A stretch of 64,000 nt of DNA. Origin: Pseudomonadota bacterium (GTDB lineage Bacteria > Pseudomonadota > Gammaproteobacteria > Burkholderiales > Burkholderiaceae_C). This document shows positions 17,438 to 26,319 of this stretch, piece after piece. The stretch is from the NCBI GenBank assembly GCA_023442945.1, contig JAEZWW010000008.1:75298-139297 (forward strand), read 5' to 3'. Under the pieces are notes generated by a model. That model was not told the DNA's origin. It saw only the letters and a program-made list of their open reading frames with translations, and made no database searches. How positions within the stretch are numbered: position 1 is the stretch's first letter; each line of letters opens with the position of its first letter. The position numbers and the translations under genes are program-made.

Positions 17438-17830
17438 TCAACCCTTGAGCCAGGGGCGCGGGCCACCCATGACGTGCACATGCAGGTGGTGCACTTCCTG
17501 CCCGCCTTCGGCGCCCGTGTTGACCACGATGCGAAAGCCACCGTCGGGATAGGGGTTGCAGCCCTGCTCCAGCGCCAACTTCGGCGCCAGCACCATGATG
17601 CGGCCCAGCAGGCGCTCCTGCTCGGAGCCGACCTGCGCCATCGACGGGATGTGCGCCTTGGGCACAACCAAAAAGTGCACCGGCGCCCACGGCGCAATGT
17701 CGTGGAAGGCGAAGAGTTCATCGTCCTCATACACCTTTTTCGACGGGATCTGGCCAGCAATAATTTTGCAGAAGATGCAATTCGGGTCGTTGTGCTGCAC
17801 ATCGTGCGCCGGGGCAACTGCGGTGTTCAT
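17438..17830 (-). CDS. hinT: HIT family nucleotide-binding hydrolase (HinT-like)
   Basis: Purine nucleoside phosphoramidase of the histidine-triad family. 130 aa with the signature HLHVH (His115, His117, His119) followed by VMGG. NCIFCKIIAG near residue 17 and PKAHIPSM near 57 are typical of HinT. The ATG overlaps the stop of the patatin gene by 4 bp, implying coupled translation. Confidence 0.95.
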   Translation of the reverse strand: MNTAVAPAHDVQHNDPNCIFCKIIAGQIPSKKVYEDDELFAFHDIAPWAPVHFLVVPKAHIPSMAQVGSEQERLLGRIMVLAPKLALEQGCNPYPDGGFRIVVNTGAEGGQEVHHLHVHVMGGPRPWLKG

Positions 17831-18888
17831 GGTTCGGCAACGGGTTTGAGCTTGGTCTGAGTATGACCAACTTTTTCGACACTGGCGCGCACGCCCAGGT
17901 CCTTGAAGTGCTGCGCCAGCCAGTCTTGGCCAGCGGTGCGGCCCAGCTCGAACAGACGCCGCAAAAACGCGCTGTCGGCGCGCGCCTTGCTGGCCGCGCC
18001 GAACTCGGCCAGGGCCGCGCCGCCGTCGACGCGGTGCAGGTGGACGTTTTTGTAGCGGTCGTCGTCCAGCTTGCCTTCGGCCAGCAGGCGCGACACGAAT
18101 TCGATGGCGCGCATCTCGGCCAGCAGGGGCGCGTTGAAGGTGATCTCGTTGACGCGCTCCATGATCTCGCCGGCGCCGACGCCCGGCTTGAAGGGCGCTT
18201 CGATCGGGTTGATCTGCACCAGGATCACGTCGGCGCTGGCGGTCTCGTAGATCAGCGGGTAGATCGCTGGGTTGCCGGAATAACCGCCGTCCCAGTAGTA
18301 CTCGCCATCGATCTCGACCGCCTTGAACAGCGTGGGCAAGCAGGCCGACGCCATCAGCGCGGCGCAGGACAGGCGCTTACCGCTGAACACTTCGCCACGG
18401 CCGGTGCGCACATTGGTGGCCGCCACAAAGACCTTGAGCTGCCGCTGGCGCGCCAGCAGCTCGAAATCGATCTCACGCTCCAGCAGGTTGCGCAGCGGGT
18501 TCAGCCCTAGCGGATTGGTCTGGTAGGGCGACAGCCATTGGCTGAACCAGTTGCCGATGGCCTGGGCCGCCGGCAAGGGCACGCCCGCCATGAAGCCCCC
18601 CATCAGGCCCACACCGCCCCAGAAGTGCGACAGCGCCTGTCGGGCCGCCTCTTTCTTGTCCTGGCCGCGCAGGCCGTCGGCTTGCGCGCGCGCCAGGCCG
18701 TGGGCCAGCACGGCGGCGTTCATCGCGCCGGCGCTGGTGCCGCTGGCGCCCTCAAAGTCGATGCGGCCGTCTTCCAGCAGCGCGTCGAGCACGCCCCAAG
18801 TGAAGGCGCCGTGCGAGCCCCCGCCCTGCAGCGCCAGGTTGACGACGCGCGTGGCGTCCGGCGTGGCCGCTGCGCCCGCCTCAGCCAT
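17827..18888 (-). CDS. Patatin-like phospholipase
   Basis: 353 aa putative lipid acyl hydrolase with the Ser-Asp dyad of patatins. The glycine-rich oxyanion motif QGGGSHGAFTWG is at 21-32, the nucleophile motif GTSAG at 50-54 (Ser52), and the Asp in DGG at 200-202. There is no signal peptide, so it is probably cytoplasmic or surface-associated by another route. It overlaps the DUF4870 gene by 8 bp and hinT by 4 bp, a tight operon. Substrate unknown. Confidence 0.93.
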   Translation of the reverse strand: MAEAGAAATPDATRVVNLALQGGGSHGAFTWGVLDALLEDGRIDFEGASGTSAGAMNAAVLAHGLARAQADGLRGQDKKEAARQALSHFWGGVGLMGGFMAGVPLPAAQAIGNWFSQWLSPYQTNPLGLNPLRNLLEREIDFELLARQRQLKVFVAATNVRTGRGEVFSGKRLSCAALMASACLPTLFKAVEIDGEYYWDGGYSGNPAIYPLIYETASADVILVQINPIEAPFKPGVGAGEIMERVNEITFNAPLLAEMRAIEFVSRLLAEGKLDDDRYKNVHLHRVDGGAALAEFGAASKARADSAFLRRLFELGRTAGQDWLAQHFKDLGVRASVEKVGHTQTKLKPVAEP

Positions 18889-19285
18889 CGACCGGGCGGT
18901 TGGCGTTCATGCGCACCATGCCTTTGACGATGCGGTACAGGAACCAGATCGAAATCAGCGCCCAGGCGATCGCGCCCGGCAGGTACAGCAGCAGGAACAG
19001 CGGGAAGGTCAGCACGTACAGCACGCCAGCCCAGATGACCGAGCTGATGCGCCACTTGAAGTGACTTTCCTGCCAGGTGCCGACGGCGTCGTCCTTCTTC
19101 ACCAGGTCCATCACCAGGGCGATGATCAGCAGCGCAATGCTGACCTGCGCGCCGGGCACGACGGCGGCCACCGCCACGATCAGGTGCAGGATATAGCTGA
19201 CCCAGCCCCAGGTCTTGAGGGAGTCGGCCTTCGCGTCACTCACGCCACGCACTGGGTCCACGTCGATGATGTCTTTGTTGGTCAT
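18881..19285 (-). CDS. DUF4870-like small membrane protein
   Basis: 134 aa with three to four hydrophobic segments (WGWVSYILHLIVAVAAVVP; VSIALLIIALVMDLV; ISSVIWAGVLYVLTFPLFLLLYLPG; IAWALISIWFLYRIVKGMV). The layout YILHLI...RIVKGM fits the DUF4870/Tic20-like small membrane proteins that lie after hisE in many betaproteobacteria. Function not known. Confidence 0.8.
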   Translation of the reverse strand: MTNKDIIDVDPVRGVSDAKADSLKTWGWVSYILHLIVAVAAVVPGAQVSIALLIIALVMDLVKKDDAVGTWQESHFKWRISSVIWAGVLYVLTFPLFLLLYLPGAIAWALISIWFLYRIVKGMVRMNANRPVDG

Positions 19286-19312
19286 GCAGGCACTCCTTGT
19301 TCGGGTGCGGGA

Positions 19313-19681
19313 TCAACCGCCGTTGGCTTCGCGCTCGCGCACCTTGCGCAGCGCTTTCTCTTCGATGCCACTGAGTCCCTCGCGGCGCGCAAGTTCCGCC
19401 ACCACGTCGGCCGCGCTGCAGCCGTAGTGCGCCAGCGCGACCATGCCGTGAAACCACAGGTCGGCCATCTCAGCCACGACCTTGTCGCGCGGGCCGCCGT
19501 GGTCGGCGTCCTTGGCGGCCATCACGACCTCGGTGGCTTCTTCGCCGATCTTCTTCAGGAAGGCGTCGGGGCCCTTGTGCAGCAGGCGGGCAACATAGCT
19601 TTTTTCAGGGTCGCCACCGGCTTGCGGGCGGCGGCTTTCGATCACGGCGGTGAGGCGCGCCAGGGTGTCGTCGGTGGACAT
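19313..19681 (-). CDS. hisE: Phosphoribosyl-ATP pyrophosphatase
   Basis: Second step of histidine synthesis, splitting PPi from phosphoribosyl-ATP. 122 aa all-helical protein of the MazG-like fold; KKIGEEATEVVMAAKD (metal-binding acidic helix) and DLWFHGMVALAHYG are diagnostic. It is a separate gene from hisI, as usual in beta-proteobacteria, and lies 8 bp downstream of it. Confidence 0.96.
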   Translation of the reverse strand: MSTDDTLARLTAVIESRRPQAGGDPEKSYVARLLHKGPDAFLKKIGEEATEVVMAAKDADHGGPRDKVVAEMADLWFHGMVALAHYGCSAADVVAELARREGLSGIEEKALRKVREREANGG

Positions 19682-19688
19682 ACGCGGC

Positions 19689-20078
19689 TTATTTGTAGAT
19701 GGTGTCCGGGTTTTTCAATACGGGATCGACGCTTTGCCACTGCCCGTCTTTCAGCACGCTGTAGAAACAGCTGTGGCGGCCGGTGTGGCAGGCGATGCCG
19801 GGCTCGTGACCCAACTGCGTGACTTTCAGCAGCACCACGTCGTTGTCGCAGTCGATGCGGATCTGGTGCACGGTCTGCACGTGACCCGATTCTTCACCCT
19901 TGAACCACAGCTTGCCACGCGAGCGGCTGAAGTACACCGCGCGGCCCAGTTCGGCCGTCTTGGCCAGCGCCTCGCGGTTCATCCACGCGAACATCAGCAC
20001 GTCGCCCGTGCCCTGCTCCTGCGCAATCACGGGCACCAGGCCCTGCGCGTCCCACTTCACTTGATCCAACCAGTCCAT
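19689..20078 (-). CDS. hisI: Phosphoribosyl-AMP cyclohydrolase
   Basis: Third step of histidine synthesis, a zinc enzyme opening the adenine ring. Start at MDWLDQVKWD gives 129 aa. Diagnostic motifs are VLMFAWMNREAL, SRSRGKLWFKGEESGH, the metal site DCDNDVVL and the C-terminal CHTGRHSCFY with its catalytic cysteines. Upstream of it, unusually, lies gdhA and not hisF. Confidence 0.96.
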   Translation of the reverse strand: MDWLDQVKWDAQGLVPVIAQEQGTGDVLMFAWMNREALAKTAELGRAVYFSRSRGKLWFKGEESGHVQTVHQIRIDCDNDVVLLKVTQLGHEPGIACHTGRHSCFYSVLKDGQWQSVDPVLKNPDTIYK

Positions 20079-20204
20079 GCGCCGATTGTCCGTGATTCGG
20101 TGTGACAGCACGGTCATGCGCGCCAAGCACACGCCCAACACAGGCCCACACAGCACAACGCCCCGGCCGTGCGGCGCGGGGCCGCGGGTCCGGGGCGGTG
20201 ATTT

Positions 20205-20268
20205 GCTCCTGATTCAGTAGCTGGCCGCGCAAGTGGCACTAGGGCCAGAGGCGGATTTCCTTCAAAAC
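20205..20268 (+). repeat. dispersed repeat R8
   Basis: One of the most complete copies: head GCTCCTGATTCAGTAGCTG, then GCCGCGCAAGTGG, ACTAGGGCCAG and tail GGATTTCCTTCAAAAC. In the gdhA-hisI gap, antisense to both genes. Confidence 0.9.
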
Positions 20269-20284
20269 CAGGTGTGCAAGTGCC

Positions 20285-21634
20285 TTACTGGACGCCTTGG
20301 GCCAGCATGGCGTCGGCCAGCTTGACGAAGCCGGCGATGTTGGCGCCTTCGACGTAGTTCACGCTGCCGTCCGTGCGCTCGCCGTAGCGCACGCAGTTGC
20401 CATGGATGTCCTTCATGATCTCGTGCAGGCGCAGGTCCACTTCGCTGTGCGACCAGGACAGGCGCATGGCGTTCTGGCTCATCTCCAGGCCCGAGGTGGC
20501 CACGCCACCGGCGTTGCTGGCCTTGCCCGGGGCGTACAGCGTGCCAGCGGCCAGGAAGGCGTCGACCGCGTCCAGCGTGCTGGGCATGTTGGCGCCTTCG
20601 GCCACACAGATCACGCCGTTGGCGATCAGGTGCTTGGCGTCTTTGGCGTCCAGCTCGTTCTGCGTCGCGCACGGCAGGGCGATGTCGGCCGGCACGTGCC
20701 AGGGGTTCTTGCCGGCTTCAAACTTGACCTTGTGCTGCTTGCAGAAGTCCTTCAAGCGGCCGCGCTGCACGTTCTTGAACGCCATCACGTCCTGCAGCAT
20801 GCCGGCCGACATGCCGTCTTCGTAGACCATGGTGCCATCAGAATCCGACAGCGTGACGACCTTGGCGCCGAGTTCCAGCGCCTTGTCGGCCGCGTACTGC
20901 GCCACGTTGCCCGAGCCCGAAATGCTGACCGCGCGGCCTTCAAAACCCATCTGCTTGCGGCGCAGCATCTCCTGCGCGAAGTACACCGTGCCGTAGCCCG
21001 TGGCTTCGGGGCGCATCAGGCTGCCGCCGTAGGCCATGCCCTTGCCGGTGAAGACGCTGCTGGCGTTGTTGCTGAGCTTTTTCATCATGCCGGCCATGAA
21101 GCCAACTTCGCGCGCGCCCACGCCAATGTCGCCGGCCGGCACGTCGGTGTCGGCACCCAGGTGGCGGTACAGCTCGCTCATCAGCGCCTGGCAAAAGCGC
21201 ATCACTTCGCCGTCGGACTTGCCCTTGGGGTCGAAGTCGGAGCCGCCCTTGCCGCCGCCCATGGGCAGCGTGGTCAGCGCGTTCTTGAAGCACTGCTCAA
21301 ACGCCAGAAACTTCAGGATCGACAGGTTCACGCTGGGGTGAAAGCGCATGCCGCCCTTGTACGGGCCGATGGCCATGCTGTGCTGCACGCGGAAGGCACG
21401 GTTGACCTGCGTGCGGCCCTTGTCGTCCACCCAGCTCACGCGGAACTGGATCACGCGGTCCGGCTCGACGATGCGCTCCAACAAGGCGTATTCGCGGTAG
21501 TGCGGGTGCTTTTCCAGGAACGGCCAAAGGCTGACCATCACTTCGCGCACGGCCTGCAGAAACTCGGGTTGCAGGGGATCGCGCTTGGCAACGCCGGCCA
21601 GGAAATCTTCGAGACTAGGGGCAGCAGCAGACAA
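20285..21634 (-). CDS. gdhA: NADP-specific glutamate dehydrogenase
   Basis: Assimilates ammonia by reductive amination of 2-oxoglutarate. Close to E. coli GdhA throughout (FRVSWVDDKGR; GPYKGGMRFHPSVN; LPMGGGKGGSDFDPKGKSDGE; NAGGVATSGLEMSQNA; VEGANIAGFVK). There is no in-frame ATG near the expected N-terminus. The best start is TTG at MSAAAPSLEDF, 9 bp after GAGAGG, giving 449 aa, the family length. It interrupts the his gene order between hisF and hisI. Confidence 0.93.
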   Translation of the reverse strand: MSAAAPSLEDFLAGVAKRDPLQPEFLQAVREVMVSLWPFLEKHPHYREYALLERIVEPDRVIQFRVSWVDDKGRTQVNRAFRVQHSMAIGPYKGGMRFHPSVNLSILKFLAFEQCFKNALTTLPMGGGKGGSDFDPKGKSDGEVMRFCQALMSELYRHLGADTDVPAGDIGVGAREVGFMAGMMKKLSNNASSVFTGKGMAYGGSLMRPEATGYGTVYFAQEMLRRKQMGFEGRAVSISGSGNVAQYAADKALELGAKVVTLSDSDGTMVYEDGMSAGMLQDVMAFKNVQRGRLKDFCKQHKVKFEAGKNPWHVPADIALPCATQNELDAKDAKHLIANGVICVAEGANMPSTLDAVDAFLAAGTLYAPGKASNAGGVATSGLEMSQNAMRLSWSHSEVDLRLHEIMKDIHGNCVRYGERTDGSVNYVEGANIAGFVKLADAMLAQGVQ

Positions 21635-22063
21635 GATCAAATTCCTCTCTCGGTGGGAAGGCCCGGGGGCCACAATGCGAAAACAGTGAGCGCTGGAGGG
21701 CGGGCCTGAGGCGCTGGTGCCGAACAGGGGATCGTCCAGCGGCGGCCCAAAGTGTGCACCGTACGGCACCCCACATCTCATCAACGGGCCTGGCGCACAC
21801 CGCTGGCCAGCGCCGCCACCGGGGCCACGCCGCTTGCACCCCACGGGCTGCGCCAAACCAATCTATTTTAGGGCGCTTGCACCTCTACCCTGCACAGCAA
21901 GACATGGCGCGCCAAAACGAGGGGGTGCGCTGTGCCAGCCGGCCCCGGCGCGCGCCAGCCGCGAGTCGCGCGACCGCAGGCGGCGCTGGCACCGGTTGGC
22001 GTCATTCGGCAGCGGTCACCTTGCCAAGACCATGCCGCGCCGTCCTGGCGCCAATCCGCGCTT
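21635..22063. other. Gap upstream of gdhA, no gene seen
   Basis: 429 bp between the hisF stop and the gdhA start. Open frames here lack family similarity and gene-like codon use. A TAAAAT-like stretch (21865-21870, minus strand) could belong to a gdhA promoter with a long leader, but no matching -35 is convincing. Confidence 0.4.
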
Positions 22064-22843
22064 TTACTGCCGCACCGTGATGCCGCGCGCCGCCATGTGC
22101 GCCTTGGCCTGCGCCACGGTGAATTCGCCGTAGTGGAAGATGCTGGCGGCCAGCACCGCGTCGGCCCCGCCCTGCTGCACACCGTCGGCCAGGTGGTCCA
22201 GGTTGCCGACCCCGCCCGACGCGATCACCGGCACCGGCACGGCGTCGGCCACGTCACGGGTCAGCGCCAGGTCGAACCCACTCTTGGTGCCGTCCTTGTC
22301 CATACTGGTCAACAGGATCTCGCCCGCGCCGTGTTCGGCCATCTGGCGCGCCCAGGCCACTGCGTCCAGCCCGGTGTTCTGGCGCCCGCCGTGGCTGTAG
22401 ACGTCCCAGCCTTCGCCACGCGCCGCCACCTCGTCGCCGGTGCGCCGCTTGGCGTCGATCGCGACCACGATGCACTGCGAGCCGTACTTGCCGGACGCGT
22501 CGCGAATCACCTGCGGGTTGGCGATGGCGGCGGAGTTGAAGCTGGTCTTGTCCGCGCCAGCGTTCAGCAGCCGGCGCACATCGTCCACCGTGCGCACGCC
22601 GCCACCCACCGTGAGGGGGATGAACACCTGCGAGGCCACCGCTTCGATGATGTGCAGGATCACGTCGCGCCCGTCGCTGGTGGCGGTGATGTCCAGGAAA
22701 GTCAGTTCGTCCGCGCCCTGCTCGTTGTAGCGCGCGGCGATCTCCACCGGGTCGCCCGCGTCGCGCAGCTCAACGAAGTTGACGCCTTTGACGACGCGGC
22801 CGCCGGTGACGTCGAGGCAGGGGATGATGCGTTTCGCAAGCAT
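22064..22843 (-). CDS. hisF: Imidazole glycerol phosphate synthase, cyclase subunit
   Basis: TIM-barrel partner of HisH. It uses ammonia from HisH to make imidazole glycerol phosphate and AICAR. Start at MLAKRIIPCLDV (259 aa) with GGAAAAGA upstream; an ATG 12 bp earlier is possible. Catalytic Asp in CLDV and TSMDKDGTKSG, phosphate motifs GGGVRTVDD and ASGGVGN. An ATPase gene lies directly upstream where hisA would normally be. Confidence 0.97.
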   Translation of the reverse strand: MLAKRIIPCLDVTGGRVVKGVNFVELRDAGDPVEIAARYNEQGADELTFLDITATSDGRDVILHIIEAVASQVFIPLTVGGGVRTVDDVRRLLNAGADKTSFNSAAIANPQVIRDASGKYGSQCIVVAIDAKRRTGDEVAARGEGWDVYSHGGRQNTGLDAVAWARQMAEHGAGEILLTSMDKDGTKSGFDLALTRDVADAVPVPVIASGGVGNLDHLADGVQQGGADAVLAASIFHYGEFTVAQAKAHMAARGITVRQ

Positions 22844-22889
22844 GTTCTTTTCCATCGTTTTTAGGCCAGTGCCCAAGGTTTTGGGTGCC

Positions 22890-24074
22890 TCAATCGTTCG
22901 GCCAGCACCAATGCGGTATCGCGTCGGCAGGCAGGTTCGGGACAGTGGTTTCGCCCAAGTCCTTTTCAAGTTCGATGCGTACCAGCGTGTCCGCTTCGGC
23001 CGCTGCATCAAGCGCCGCGACCAAGCGCGTCGAATGGGTCACCACGATCACCTGCGTACGATCGGCCGCGCCGGCAATCAGACGCCCGAGTGCGGGCAGA
23101 AGATCGGGGTGAAGACTGGCTTCCGGTTCGTTCAGCACCAGCAGCGGCGGGGGGCGCGGCGACAACAGCGCTGCAACCCAGAGCAGATAGCGCAACGTTC
23201 CGTCCGACAGCTCGGCCACAGACAGCGGTCGGAGCAAACCGGGTTGGTGCATCTCCAGAGCAAAGCGCGCGCCGGCCTCGCATAGCACATCCACGCTTGC
23301 ACCGGGGAAGGCGTCTTCCACCGCCGCCTCAAGCGCTGCTGCGTCTCCGATCTCGAAGATCGTCTGCACCGCGGCCGCCAAATCACTTCCGTCGGCCGCC
23401 AGCACAGGCGTGCGCGTGGCAAGCTGAGGCTGTCGCACAGGACTGTCTGGATCGGTCCGAAAGTGGTCGTAGAACCGCCAGGCACGCACCTGCTCGCGCA
23501 CGGCCAGCAATTCGGGTGTGCGCTGAGGATCGCTCAGTTCCGTGATCATGCTTGCCCAAGCGGGCACCGCGCGCTCCAGGCTGGTCCATCCGCGGCCGCC
23601 TGATCGGACTTGCACCACCGCACCGGACCGCCGCGCCAGCTGCGCACCCGCACGCGCCAGTGCGCCGTGGAACACCGCCTCGGCCTTGATTTCGGGGTCA
23701 AGCGTGAACGCCGAAGCAGATGGGACGGGCAAGCCCATCTCAATGGCATAGCCATAGCCGTCTGGATCGGCATTGGCAAAGCCCAGCTTCAGGCGCACGG
23801 GCTCGCGTCGCACGGTCCCCTCGACACGCACATCGCCTCGCCGCATGGCCGCGCTGATGCTCTCTGGCCCTGCCCACAACGTCGAATGCAAGCCGCCTTC
23901 GCGCGCCAGTGAGCGCACGGCACCGCCCTGCGCCACGTCCGCCAAAAGGCGCAGCGACCGGTAGAGACTGGATTTACCACTGCCATTGGGCCCAGTGGTC
24001 ACCGACAGCGCCCCGAGCGGCACCGTCAAGCGGCGCAGCGATCGGTAGTTGGCGACCGCCAGTGCAGACAGCAT
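22890..24074 (-). CDS. SMC/OLD-like AAA ATPase inserted in the his operon
   Basis: 394 aa predicted ABC-type ATPase of the AAA_21/RecF-like class. Walker A GPNGSGKSS at 28-36, after the usual FxNYRSL start. Walker B LLVLNEPEASLHP and the switch VVTHSTRL are in the last third. A signature-like stretch SDGTLRYL precedes Walker B. There is no coiled-coil arm and no TOPRIM domain, so it is not a full OLD nuclease. Lone ATPases of this kind occur in anti-phage modules, but no nuclease partner is adjacent. It sits between hisA and hisF on the same strand, with gaps of about 46 and 60 bp. Confidence 0.85.
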   Translation of the reverse strand: MLSALAVANYRSLRRLTVPLGALSVTTGPNGSGKSSLYRSLRLLADVAQGGAVRSLAREGGLHSTLWAGPESISAAMRRGDVRVEGTVRREPVRLKLGFANADPDGYGYAIEMGLPVPSASAFTLDPEIKAEAVFHGALARAGAQLARRSGAVVQVRSGGRGWTSLERAVPAWASMITELSDPQRTPELLAVREQVRAWRFYDHFRTDPDSPVRQPQLATRTPVLAADGSDLAAAVQTIFEIGDAAALEAAVEDAFPGASVDVLCEAGARFALEMHQPGLLRPLSVAELSDGTLRYLLWVAALLSPRPPPLLVLNEPEASLHPDLLPALGRLIAGAADRTQVIVVTHSTRLVAALDAAAEADTLVRIELEKDLGETTVPNLPADAIPHWCWPND

Positions 24075-24134
24075 GCGCGTCAGTCTGCTGCGCTGAAGAT
24101 GTGGTGCGCGAGAGCGCTCAACGCCCTGCGCGCG

Positions 24135-24875
24135 TCACGCGCCCAACTCGTCCGCGCGCGCCTGCGCAGCGGTGAAGTCCAGGTCGCCGGAATAGATGGC
24201 GCGCCCGCAGATCACGCCTTCCACGCCTTCCGATTCGACGGCGCAGAGTTGTTCGATATCGGCCATGTTGGACAGGCCGCCGGAGGCAATCACGGGGATG
24301 GTCAGCGCCTGGGCCAGCTTGACGGTGGCATCGATGTTGATGCCGCTCAGCATGCCGTCGCGGCCGATGTCGGTGTAGATGATGCTTTCGACGCCCCAGT
24401 CCTGGAACTTCTTGGCCAGGTCGACCACTTCGTGGCCCGTCAGCTTGCTCCAGCCGTCGGTGGCGACCTTGCCGTCCTTGGCGTCCAGGCCGACGATGAT
24501 GTGGCCGCCAAACGCCGTGCACGCGTCTTTCAGGAAGCCCGGGTTCTTCACGGCGGCGGTGCCAATGATGACGTAGGCCAGGCCGGCGTCGATGTACTTT
24601 TCGATCGTGTCCAGGTCGCGGATGCCGCCGCCCAGCTGAACCGGGATGTCCTCGCCCACGGCCTTCAGGATGGACTTGATCGCCGCCATGTTCTGCGGCT
24701 TGCCGGCAAAGGCGCCGTTCAGGTCCACCAGGTGCAGGCGGCGCGCGCCGGCGTCCAGCCAGCGGGTGGCCATGGCGGCCGGGTCTTCGCTGAAGGTGGT
24801 GGCCTGGTCCATGTCACCCTGTTTCAGGCGCACGCAGTGGCCGTCCTTGAGGTCGATGGCGGGGATGAGCAGCAT
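24135..24875 (-). CDS. hisA: ProFAR isomerase
   Basis: Isomerises ProFAR to PRFAR in histidine synthesis. 246 aa half-barrel repeat protein related to HisF: LLIPAIDLKDGHCVRLKQGD start with the catalytic Asp, GGIRDLDTIE phosphate loop, TDIGRDGMLSG with the second catalytic Asp, and VIASGGLSNM. The gene lies downstream of hisH, with R9 between. Confidence 0.97.
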   Translation of the reverse strand: MLLIPAIDLKDGHCVRLKQGDMDQATTFSEDPAAMATRWLDAGARRLHLVDLNGAFAGKPQNMAAIKSILKAVGEDIPVQLGGGIRDLDTIEKYIDAGLAYVIIGTAAVKNPGFLKDACTAFGGHIIVGLDAKDGKVATDGWSKLTGHEVVDLAKKFQDWGVESIIYTDIGRDGMLSGINIDATVKLAQALTIPVIASGGLSNMADIEQLCAVESEGVEGVICGRAIYSGDLDFTAAQARADELGA

Positions 24876-24887
24876 GATGACGTTCTA

Positions 24888-24950
24888 AAGGAAAATCAGC
24901 CTGAAACCGGCCGTGGATCTGCGCGAGGCGCTATTAAAAATAAAGTAAGC
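24888..24950 (-). repeat. dispersed repeat R9
   Basis: A diverged minus-oriented copy: head with TTTTTAATAGCGCC, then TCGCGCAGAT, GGCCGG and tail CTGATTTTCC. It fills the hisH-hisA gap. Confidence 0.65.
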
Positions 24951-24959
24951 CAGCGAACC

Positions 24960-25631
24960 TCAGGGGTTCCAATACAAGAAATTGCGGTACATGGCCAGGC
25001 CTTGATCCGCGCTTTTCTCGGGGTGGAACTGGGTGGCAAAAATATTATCGCGTGCCACGGCCGATGTGAAGCGGCCGCCGAAGTCGGTTTCACCCACGCT
25101 CTGCGTGGCGTCGGCCGGGCGGGCGTAGAAGCTGTGCACGAAGTAGAACCATTCGCCGTCGGCAATGCTGCCCCACACCGGGTGTGCGCGCGCCTGGTGC
25201 ACGCGGTTCCAGCCCATTTGCGGCACCTTCAGACGGCTGCCGTCCGGCGCGGTTTGCCCGGCCAGGTCGAACCTGACGACCTCGCCCGCGATCAGGCCCA
25301 GTCCCGGCGTGCCGGCAGCGCTGTGGCCTTCGGCGCTGTGGTCCAGCAGCATCTGCATGCCAACGCACACGCCAAACAAGGGCTTGGTCGCCGCCGCTTC
25401 CAGCACCGATTCCAGCAGGCCGGATTCGCGCAATTCGCGCATGCAATCGGCCATGGCGCCCTGCCCCGGCAGCACCACGCGGTGGGCGTCGCGCACCACC
25501 TGCGGGTCCGTCGTGATGACGGCGTTCACGTGCGTGTCGGTCGTGGCATGGATCACCGCCTGCGCCACTGAGCGCAGGTTGCCCATGCCGTAGTCGACCA
25601 CGGCCACGGTTTGATTCACTCCTGATTGCAT
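24960..25631 (-). CDS. hisH: Imidazole glycerol phosphate synthase, glutaminase subunit
   Basis: Class I glutamine amidotransferase that feeds ammonia to HisF. 223 aa. Nucleophile Cys in GVCVGMQML, with the catalytic HSFYARP-type region and FHPEKS (His, Glu). VVDYGMGNLRSV opens the domain. The ATG at 25631 lies within repeat R10. A GTG at 25619 (VNQTVAVVDYG) fits the family N-terminus as well and is an alternative start. The gene is downstream of hisB with the repeat between. Confidence 0.95.
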   Translation of the reverse strand: MQSGVNQTVAVVDYGMGNLRSVAQAVIHATTDTHVNAVITTDPQVVRDAHRVVLPGQGAMADCMRELRESGLLESVLEAAATKPLFGVCVGMQMLLDHSAEGHSAAGTPGLGLIAGEVVRFDLAGQTAPDGSRLKVPQMGWNRVHQARAHPVWGSIADGEWFYFVHSFYARPADATQSVGETDFGGRFTSAVARDNIFATQFHPEKSADQGLAMYRNFLYWNP

Positions 25632-25683
25632 AGCTGCCTGCGCAGGTGGGACTAGGGCCGCAGCCCTGTTGGACCTAAAAACC
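25618..25683 (+). repeat. dispersed repeat R10
   Basis: Head CTCCTGATTGCATAGCTG, then CCTGCGCAGGTGG, ACTAGGGCC and a diverged tail with CCTAAAAA. It lies between hisB and hisH; its complement provides the annotated ATG of hisH. Confidence 0.8.
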
Positions 25684-25695
25684 CAAGAAAGTGGC

Positions 25696-26319
25696 TTACA
25701 GCGTGCCCTTGGTCGACGGGATTTGCCCGGCGGCGCGCGCGTCGCGCTCCAGCGCCATGCGCAGCGCGCGGCCAAAGGCCTTGAAGATCGTCTCAACCTG
25801 GTGGTGCGCGTTCACGCCCTTGAGGTTGTCGATGTGCAGCGACACCAGCGCGTGGTTGGCAAAGCCCTGGAAGAACTCGTGCACCAGCTGCGTGTCAAAG
25901 CCGCCGATCATGCCGCTGGTGAACTGGGCGTCCAGCACCAGCCCCGGGCGGCCGGAAAAGTCGATCACCACGCGCGACAGCGCCTCGTCCAGCGGCACGT
26001 AGCTGTGGCCATAGCGCGTAATGCCGCGCTTGTCGCCCACCGCCTGGCGCACCGCCTGGCCGATGGTGATGCCCACGTCTTCGACGGTGTGGTGGCCGTC
26101 GATGTGCAGGTCGCCATCGCAATGCACGTCCAGGTCGATCAGGCCGTGGCGGGCGATCTGCTCGAGCATGTGGTCGAAAAAGCCGATGCCGCTGGCCAGC
26201 TGGGACTGGCCGGCGCCGTCCAGGTTCAGGCGGACTTGGATCTTGGTCTCGGCGGTGTCGCGCGAGACTTCGGCGGTGCGCGGCTCGTGCGCGGCGGCGA
26301 GGGAAATGGGGGCGTTCAT
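25696..26319 (-). CDS. hisB: Imidazoleglycerol-phosphate dehydratase
   Basis: Dehydrates imidazole glycerol phosphate. Start at MNAPISLAAA gives 207 aa, the monofunctional form without the phosphatase domain of E. coli HisB. Manganese-binding signatures DGDLHIDGHHTVED and the second FHALVS-like site (FANHALVSLHID), plus GIGFFDHMLEQ, are present. The start overlaps the hisC stop by 4 bp. Confidence 0.97.
   Translation of the reverse strand: MNAPISLAAAHEPRTAEVSRDTAETKIQVRLNLDGAGQSQLASGIGFFDHMLEQIARHGLIDLDVHCDGDLHIDGHHTVEDVGITIGQAVRQAVGDKRGITRYGHSYVPLDEALSRVVIDFSGRPGLVLDAQFTSGMIGGFDTQLVHEFFQGFANHALVSLHIDNLKGVNAHHQVETIFKAFGRALRMALERDARAAGQIPSTKGTL

Noticed and set aside
21635..22063. Protein-coding gene in the gap between hisF and gdhA
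   Set aside because: Open frames there lack start signals, biased third positions and family matches.
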